Below, piece by piece: positions 56,593-64,000 of a DNA stretch of 64,000 bases (within the stretch, counting starts at the first letter, position 1; each line of letters begins with the position of its first letter). Below the pieces are notes generated by a model. It saw nothing but the letters and a program-made list of their open reading frames with translations, was not told the origin of the DNA and did not search any database. Both the position numbers and the translations under genes were made by a program. Source of the stretch: Catenaria anguillulae PL171 (taxonomy: Eukaryota > Blastocladiomycota > Blastocladiomycetes > Blastocladiales > Catenariaceae); NCBI GenBank assembly GCA_002102555.1, contig MCFL01000046.1, positions 1 to 64,000 of the forward strand. The letters run 5' to 3'.

Positions 56593-59500
56593 CTAAGCAG
56601 CCTTGCGCTTGATCTCAAACACGGGCGAGTCCCAGGCCTTGAAGAGTGCCGCGTTCAAGTCGGTGGGCAATTGCAACGACGGCTTGGTGTAGTGGAGCGA
56701 GATGAAGTACTTGCCATCAGGGGCAGGCACAGTCTGTGTCGCCGACAAGGTCGGGAGCACGTTGCCATTGAATGCAACACCGGCACCGTTGAGCTGCTGA
56801 ATGTAGTCCTCGGCCAACATGTATCCAACGATTTGCTTCGAGTCGGCGTTGGACACGGACAGAGCCAAGCGGCGAGCGGGGAACAGAGTCGTGAGCTTGA
56901 CGGCAGGGGTTTGCTCAACATCGGACAAGTCGAAAGTGGGCATCACGGTCGAGTTGTAAACAGGGACGGGGATCGGGAAGGGGAAGGTCGCGAGGCCGTT
57001 GGTGAGGATAGGGGCGTTGGGCGACTTGGCGTCGGGCAACACGGCAAAGGTGGTGAAATCGCCAGTCATGACCGAGTAGGGGACGTTGAGCTGGTTGGTG
57101 CGGTCCTCAGTCTCGAGGGTAATGTAACCCGAGTATTGCCAGTGGCCGGGCTCGGGAAGCTTGCCGAGAAGCGGGACGTTGGGGTCGACAGTGACACGGA
57201 CCGTGGCCTCGGCGCCAGCCTTGAGCGTGACGGACGGCTGCGAGAAGGTCACACGGGCGTAAACCTCGGCGGTACCAAACTGGGCCGTAGCACGGCCACC
57301 CTCGCCCATGATGGCGCGCGACGGGGTGTGGGTGAGGCGGTACGTCTTGGTGTCCTTGCCGTTGTTGCGAATTGTCAAGGTACCAGACTTGCGAGCAGCA
57401 CGGGGCCAGTTTGGCGAGTCGCCAAACTCAAACTTGGACGGAGACACATCGACCTCGTTGGTCAAGAGAGCGAGACCGTCAACGAGACCACTACCGACCT
57501 TGGCGACTGACTCGGCGAGCTGGCGGCCATCGGCAAGGAGCGAGGGGCGGGCAGTGATGTGGATGCGGCGCTGGAGCTCTTGGAAAGACTCGGGGCCTTG
57601 GGACTCGCCAAACTTTTGCACGTAAAGCGCAGCGATACCGGCCATGTACGGGGTAGCCTATGAAGGACAAGGTCGAGCCATGGCGCGTCAGATGAGACGA
57701 GACTCAGAATCTTGTCGGTAATGACGAATGACGCGTACCATGGACGTGCCGGAAAGGGTAGCGTAGCCTCCCGAGGCAAGAGGGTAGGCCGAGTAGATGA
57801 AACCACCTGAATAACAGGTTCAGGTGAGAATCGAGTCGGTTGAAATGCGGGAAAAGCGCTCAAGTCGTACCAGGAGCACCGACATCGGGCTTCATCTGCA
57901 AGTTTTGAGTCAAACCCCACGAACTGAAGCCAGAGGGCAAACCAGCGGTAGCCGACGGAACTGCAACGAGATCCTTCTTGAAGGTAACCTTAACCTCGGC
58001 CGGCTTGGCAGCAGCCGCGTAAAGGGCCTCACCAGACTTGCCCGAAATGAAAGCGATCGGGGCCTTGAGCTGCGCGGGATCCACCACACCACCGGCCATG
58101 TCACCAGGCACATTGTTGTAAATGATGACACCAGTTGCGCCAGCGTTGACCGCGTTGACACCCTTGACGGTGAATGCGCAAGCACCACGACGCACGAGGG
58201 CAACACCACCCTTGAAGTGATCGGCCGGGAAGGGATCGCAACCGTCGTTGGCGGCAGTCGGGGCGTTGGGCGAGCGGATGATGGGTTGCGGCACATCGGC
58301 ATCGAACTTACTGCCCGCATCCGAGTAGGCAAAGGTAAGCTGCTTGAAGTCACCGGCGCCAGTCACATCAGCGCCCTGGGCGAGCACATGCGTGTTGTCA
58401 AAGGAGGCAACGCCGATACCGCGCGAGGCAACACCAGGGGCAGAGACCCACGAGATACCGCCAGTGCCAGAGTTGCCGACAGCCGACATGGTGTAGACGC
58501 CGTTGTCACTGAGGACGTCGACGGCCTGAGCGGTCGGGTAGTCGTCTGTCACGCGACCGCCACCCAAACTCATCTGAGGAACAAGGCGGAAAAAGACAAA
58601 TGATGAGTACTGAGTTGAAGAATCAATCATGAGAAAGGGAATGCGTCTGTACGTTGATGACACTCATGCCATCCTGGTAACTTTGCTCCAACGCGGCGAG
58701 AATGATTTCGGTACTGGTTGAACCCTCGCATCCAAAGATACGGTAAGCACCAAAGACGGCGCCTGGCGCAACACCCTCGATGCGTTCGTCCTTACCACCA
58801 GAGATACCAGCCTGGTTAAGTGGACGGGCGACGGTGAGTGATCGGAGCCCGAAATGGGTGAAAAACAAGTGATTCGTACACAGTGGGTGCCGTGGCCGTT
58901 GCAATCCATGGGATCGTTGTCGGGCTGGGGAACCGCAGCCTCGTTGTTGCTGTCATAAGCATCACCAACGAAGTCGTGGCCGTAAAGGACTCGGCAGCCG
59001 GGGCCCTTGAAGGTCTCGCACGTCTTGCCAGGCTCGGCAAATGCCGGGTGCTTCCAGTCAATACCAGTATCGACAACACCGATCTTGATGCCGCGGCCGT
59101 CGAGCTCGGGGAAGAGTTTCTTGACCTTGTCAATGTTGGTCAAGGCATGGGCAAACTGGGGAATGACGGTCGTGGAGCCAGCTTCGACCTTGGGGCGAGG
59201 CTTTTCGACGTTGACGACAGGATAGATGCGCTTGACACCAGCAACCGAGGCAAGCTTGGCAAGATCGTCTTGTGACTTGACGGTAACAGCCACACCGTTG
59301 AAGAGCGTCGAGTACTTGCGGTCGATCTTGACGGGCAGCTTGTTGCGTTGAACAAAGGTCGAGAAAGTCGACTGCTGTGCCTCAGCACCGCGACGCAACG
59401 ACTCGGGCGAAGCATTCTCGCGCGACAAGGCGTTACGGTCTGCAGCCGCGGGACGCGACAGCTGCACAATGTACTTGTTCTTGGCAATCGAGACGCCGGC

Positions 59501-59626
59501 AGGAAGCGTGGTAGGGAGGTCGGCAACCTTGGCGTTCTTGACGGCATCAGGAAGCTGGGCGTTGGTTGACGCGGCGAGCGCCAGCGCAAGAAGGAGGAGA
59601 GCAAGAACACGGGAACGGCGGGCCAT
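56593..59626 (-). CDS. Secreted subtilisin-like serine protease (S8) with PA domain
   Basis: Five exons (59626-58880, 58811-58653, 58573-57871, 57806-57739, 57657-56593) give 913 residues in one frame. Signal peptide MARRSRVLALLLLALALAAS is followed by an inhibitor-I9-type propeptide (KNKYIVQLSRP and following). The catalytic domain has Asp in GVVDTGIDWKHP, His in NGHGTHCAG and Ser in SGTSMATPYMAG, the last motif split by an 81-nt intron. A protease-associated (PA) insert (GGVALVRRGACAFTVKG) lies between His and Ser. The C-terminal third is a fibronectin-like Fn3/DUF-type region of beta text. This is the Vpr-like subtilase plan. The Cys after the catalytic His is as in proteinase K. It probably acts outside the cell in protein degradation. 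Confidence 0.94.
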
Positions 59627-60962
59627 GGTGGAAGCAAGTCGGAGTGAGGTGGGCAGACGTCTATGGTCTATGAACAAGCAAAGAAGGAAAGGGCGTCCGT
59701 GCAGATGACAAGTGCGGGAAGACGTCGCGGGTGAGGGTCGGCTTTTGAAGGGCGGGAGGGCAGTCTGCGTTCGCCCCAGCTTCAATGGAAAAGGTGGATG
59801 AACTCGTCCAGCTGTCTCTGCTGCCAGCTCTGGGTTTACTTTGGGGAAAATGACGAGCGCGTGGTCGGTCCACAGCAAACATGGACTCATGACTTGCCGA
59901 CTTTTGCTCAGCGAGATCGATCCAACCGGATCAGATGGGGTTGATGATGAGAAAAGCTTGGCTCATATGGCCGTACGCCACAGTACAAGGTGCCTGCCTT
60001 TGGGCTCACGCCAGTCCAAGGTGGTGGCGGCCGGTGACCGCTTGGGCGGGGAAACGTCCCGCCTGCAGCTGATGAGTAATCTTACGGTTTGTCTGCATGC
60101 ATGCTGGCCGGTAGGAAACTCGCCAACAATAGTGCAAACCTCGTGAGAGGCGCAAATGCAAATACATCACTGAGAAATGATTGTCTCACCAAAGTGTTGC
60201 ACATGACGCGATCGAAGGCCACATCCCTGGTTCCCAAGGAGACGCGGCTTGAATGAACCAGATTGAGACGACGGAAAAAAAGGAGGAGAAGATTGGCGGT
60301 AGCCGATATCGACACAAACGACCACACCGCTCTGCGACTGACTTGTGCGATGTCAAGCCGTGGCCGCGGTCACATTCAGACGGCGGCGAGCGACAATGTG
60401 ACGACGGGGTTCGTCATATGCATGCAGTCAGCACCAGTCGCTGAAGCAATATGCTGGGCCGCGGCTGCTGGCGGCCGTGCATGGTGCGTCCCTTTGCATG
60501 CATATGTGTGGCGGTGATGTTGCACGAGGTCACGCGATCGCGCGCGCTCGGAATGTTTCATAGCAGGCCACGAGGTCGAGTTAATAAACGCAACCAACTT
60601 GAAACGGTGTCCTCGCAAGTGCCTGCCTGTGTGGCGCTTGAACACTGGGCCGCGCGAGTCAGCAAGCAGTCAGCTTGATCGACGCGAAACATATTTTCCG
60701 TCCACCTCCTTTCCCTGACATTTGTGTACCCGACCTCCGGTCGCCGGGCTGGAAAAGTGGACATCCATCATAGGGAAAACAGTAGCATGCATGTAGCCGA
60801 AACAGTAATATTTAGTGTCCCGACATGGTGACCACCGAGCCATGTAAATGGGCAACATTCACGAGCAACCGATCAACCTCATCCATCGTAATCTGGGAAA
60901 TACCTGCAAGCACTTAAAGAAATCAGGGACAAAATCGCACTCCGCCCCACTCAATATGCACT
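59627..60962. other. Intergenic region, no gene seen
   Basis: 1.3 kb hold the upstream region of the protease and the 3' flank of the next gene. Only short unconvincing ORFs occur, and no repeat or RNA was recognised. A CG/GC-rich stretch at 60380-60560 carries CATGCATATG-like motifs without clear meaning. Confidence 0.5.
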
Positions 60963-62580
60963 TCAATGTGCTGCACGGCAAAGCTTGAGATGCTTCATGT
61001 ACAAGGATGTCCGGTCCAAGCATGGCGACGACGGGTACTCGTTGCGCTGCATCATTTGCATGGTCAGCCGCAAGTTTTCGTCGGGGAGGTCGCCACCAGA
61101 CGCTGCCGTAGCGAGCGTGGTCGAGTTGCTGGTTGACGCTGCTCTGGCAGCGGCAGCTTCAGCTGCGCGTCGTAGGCCGCGTGCCGCGGGTTCCCATGCC
61201 GATTGAGGAATGACGATGCGCACGTTGGATGGACGTGGTTTGCGTGGGTTGTTTGTCAGGTCCTGTTGCGCAGGCCGAGTGAGGAACAGTATGAGATATG
61301 TGTACATTCGAAAGCAATGGCGACAGGCTTTGGAGTAAGTGTACCTGAGAAATGAGCTCGTGATCATTGATGAAGAAAGTGACCTTGTACTGTGACGCTT
61401 GGCATTCGGTGTCGAGACGACGGCGCCCACTGAGCCATCCAACGCGTGCTTCGACAATCAGGTCAGTTGAGTTGAGCATCTTGTTTCTGGAAATGGTTGG
61501 CCGAGTCTTGGGAAGGGAAACCGGTTAAGCCATACAACTAATGCAGTCCGCCGTCACGGTAAGAGCAGAGAGTGCAGCGCACCTGATATCCATATCGAAT
61601 CCAACTATTGGGTTGATGCAAGGCTCGGTCATGCGTCACCATTCCTTGCCGCCGCAGCATGATGGCCCGCCCACGCAAAATGTCGTACACGCGAGGGTTA
61701 TTGGGCGGGTACGAATAGGCAAGCACATTGTACGGCGATTCTTGCTGACTGGTTGGCCGCATGTTGAGATAGAGGTCTATCAAGAGCAGAGTTTGTTTGG
61801 GCTCAGTTGTGTGATTCTCACTACCAGAGATCGTGTGCAAAAAGTGCTTCCTGAAAGGCATGTGGTGGCAGGAAAATGCGCATGTTTGGACTGCGGACAA
61901 AACGTTGGTCGGAGGGGAATATGTACAAAGGCAGATGCTCATGAGAACGGTTGAAAAATGAATTAATCTTGGAAACCGCCAATGCTGGTTGGGGGGAGGG
62001 GGGAACCAAAGGCAGGCGGTTCAAGTGGACAGAGAGTATGTACAAGGAAGGCTCGAGGTCGAGAAACGCATTTACAAACATTCACTGCAATGAAAGGACC
62101 GGCGTCCCGCTGCCTCAACGCCAAGGATGGCCGAGTGCGACGCCAGTATGGCCACAATGACGGAAATGACCAGAAAGTACAAAAACATTGGACGCGACTC
62201 GGAGTGGACCGACTCGGCTGTAATGGATGAGAAGGGCCGGCCACCGCCCGCGGCCTTGGTTGCTGCCGCTGTCATGAGTTGAGTGCGTGGGGTCAACTTG
62301 GCATCCATTGAAGAAACGTCTGTCAGTCGCGACAGTGAAAGGGACGGAAAGTGATCAGGATTTGCTTTTGCGAATCGCGAGTTGCCGGCACGTTCTGTCA
62401 TTCACGACGAGGAAACGTGTCGTCGACCTATACGAAGCGAAACATACCTGCATGTCCAACCATTCCTCCAGAGCAGCCTCGACCAACCCGATTGCCAGGA
62501 GCCCCAGCGCCTGGTGCCGTCTTTGACGCTCCTTGAGAGGCTGAAAGGTACGAGACGATGACGTGGTGGCCGAGTGTCAT
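60963..62580 (-). CDS. Probable single-pass membrane protein of unknown function
   Basis: From ATG 62580 (MTLGHHVIVSYLSA) the first exon ends at 62448 (donor GTATGT). Exon 2 starts at 62319 and holds a hydrophobic segment MFLYFLVISVIVAILASHSA. Further exons are likely at about 61905-61840, then the frame containing LYLNMRPTSQQESPYNVLAY. The next begins MLNSTDLIVEARVGW and ends FFINDHELISQ. The last (DLTNNPRKPRPSNVRIVIPQ) reaches the stop at 60963. Intron ends are consistent in phase except around exons 2-3, where I am less sure. Downstream of the membrane segment the text looks like a beta-rich soluble domain with an Ala-rich tail. I do not recognise the family. Confidence 0.55.
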
Positions 62581-63584
62581 GGTTGTGGACGGGCAAAGCG
62601 TGGAGGTAGGTGTGGATGGAGGAAGGATATGTAATGGAGCTAGTCGAGCGTCAAGACCCAGCACGCACGTCTGGCAGACGGTATTTGAGCGAGGCCGACA
62701 GCAACCCTCGTTGTGGGTGCGTGTGCTGTGAACCGCGCCGCTTCCATGTTCAGGTGGCGCAACAGAAGTCGTCGCTTTGGATCGGAGTGAAGCAAAAAAT
62801 CGAACCTCCAACTCGATGCTACATTCCCGCCGCAGCCCTTGACTAAAGCTCACATGAGCCTGCACCTTTATCTTATCCTTGGCCCATTATTCAGGTGGAT
62901 CCATGTCACACAAGCTCCCGGATTCCCTCCAAGCGGACGTATATTCACTTCACTCTTCCATAACGGAACGTGAAGCAACAACATCATGAACAGCCTTCAT
63001 TTTCCCTCATTTGGCAAAGCCTCCAACTCCAACACGTGTCCCGGCGGAATTTGAACAGCTCATTCCTCGTCGACTCTCAATTCGCACGAGCGAGCAAATA
63101 GCCAATGAATGCCGGTATATGTGCACAGCACCTCGACGCATTTGCAACCAAGTCACTCCTTCTTCCATTCGGTTGGCTGCAGTTGGACACTGAATGCTGC
63201 TTCCAAGGTGCCTGCTGACAGGGCGGCAGCATACATCGGACTGATGAGGGTGTCTCTGACTTGTCATATGTGACTCACTGGACCCAGTGTAGCATTTGGC
63301 TATCATGCACGGGAACTGAGCTGTCGTTGACCTTGAGGTTTCCTTTTTTTTAGTGACGAGTAAATGCGGCTGAAAGCTCGATCGCGGACGCGTCGCGCCA
63401 CTCACGTGCAGACCTCCCTGATTTTCCGATGCAGTAGGCCAGCCCCCGACCGTTGTTGGCGCAAGTGCTCAGGCCGGACATGTCTCCCTTGACCAGCGCC
63501 GTTGACACATTTACCTATGCAATCCGTCTGCTCCGGATCTTGACGCTGCAGTACACACTCATCCAAGTCCACCCGACAACCGTC
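62581..63584. other. Divergent intergenic region
   Basis: About 1 kb lies between divergent genes. No gene was recognised; a frame at 63007-63405 (minus) is open but unremarkable. Confidence 0.45.
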
Positions 63585-64000
63585 ATGCTTGCTCGCACCT
63601 TGACCGCTGTAGCCTCGCGCTCCTTTGCCACCTCGACTACCGTATGTCTCTCTGCCAGACTTGATTCGCACCAGGCTAGTAATCTGCCAATTTCACCGGG
63701 ATTTGGGGTCCAATCTATCGCTGGCTGATACGTACCACATGCACATGCAAACGTTAGCGCTGACTGGAATGCATGCTGTAGGCTACGTCGCACAATGTGC
63801 AGCGCGTGGGTGTGATTGGCGCCGGCCAAATGGGTACTGGTATTGCTTGCGTCGCCGCGGCTGTCGCCAAGGTCCCTGTGACGCTCATGGACACGAACGA
63901 GGTGCAGCTTGGCAAGGGCCTCAAGTACATCGGTGCGTGCACCCATTCCCCAACAACGATCATACCTACTATGATCCGGGCACTTTCGCAAGGGCTGACT
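63585..64000 (+). CDS. Mitochondrial 3-hydroxyacyl-CoA dehydrogenase, 5' part
   Basis: Exon 1 (63585-63641) encodes MLARTLTAVASRSFATSTT, a typical mitochondrial presequence. A 140-nt intron (63642-63781, GTATGT..TGTAG) leads to exon 2 (63782-63932). Exon 2 holds VQRVGVIGAGQMGTGIA, the NAD-binding GxGxxG motif of short-chain 3-hydroxyacyl-CoA dehydrogenase (HADH), followed by VPVTLMDTN. A second intron starts at 63933 (GTGCGT), and the rest lies beyond the window. The enzyme oxidises L-3-hydroxyacyl-CoA to 3-ketoacyl-CoA in fatty-acid beta-oxidation. Confidence 0.85.

Overview
This window is nuclear DNA from a eukaryote, most likely a fungus. The genes are broken by short introns (about 64-121 nt) with GTRNGT-like donors and YAG acceptors. 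Flanks are compact, codon use favours G/C in third positions, and the proteins are eukaryotic (RNA polymerase III RPC3, NDC80, TRAPPC13, Pol5/MYBBP1A, an LSH-type SNF2 remodeler, a mitochondrial PPR protein). TRAPPC13 and a UBXN11-like SEP/UBX protein, both absent from budding yeast, lean towards an early-diverging, possibly zoosporic, fungus. That placement is inference; nothing here names the species.

The first 22 kb form a giant imperfect inverted repeat. The left arm (1 to about 8250) carries, reading inward, a decayed 3' part of RPC3, a broken F-box/ankyrin-like gene, a stretch of dispersed non-coding repeats and an SDR gene with a frameshift. The right arm (about 14205 to at least 21751) carries the same items in mirror order; its RPC3 and SDR are intact. 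The arms differ by many substitutions and indels, by a tRNA-Ser-derived SINE present only on the left with a 15-bp target-site duplication, and by a 650-nt microhomology-type deletion only on the right. A unique spacer of about 6 kb holds an LRR protein and an LSH/HELLS-type chromatin remodeler.

From 22.5 to 46.7 kb lies a dense run of ordinary genes. RPC3 and Pol5 are divergent from a 295-bp promoter. Then come an AGPAT-like acyltransferase, TRAPPC13, a Thr-rich secreted mucin-like protein, NDC80, the SEP/UBX protein, a caspase-fold protein lacking the usual catalytic Cys, an unrecognised multi-exon gene, and a long coiled-coil protein.

From 46.7 to 64 kb there is an intron-bearing DDE integrase-like gene, a Gln/Pro-repeat protein, a PPR protein, a secreted subtilase, a probable single-pass membrane protein of unknown function, and the start of a mitochondrial 3-hydroxyacyl-CoA dehydrogenase that runs off the window.

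Several otherwise convincing genes (LRR, Pol5, coiled-coil, integrase) switch frame with no room for an intron, usually at a short homopolymer. In the coiled-coil gene three one-base losses within about 37 nt cancel out. This suggests uncorrected homopolymer errors in the assembly, so single-base frameshifts here should not be taken alone as proof of pseudogenes.
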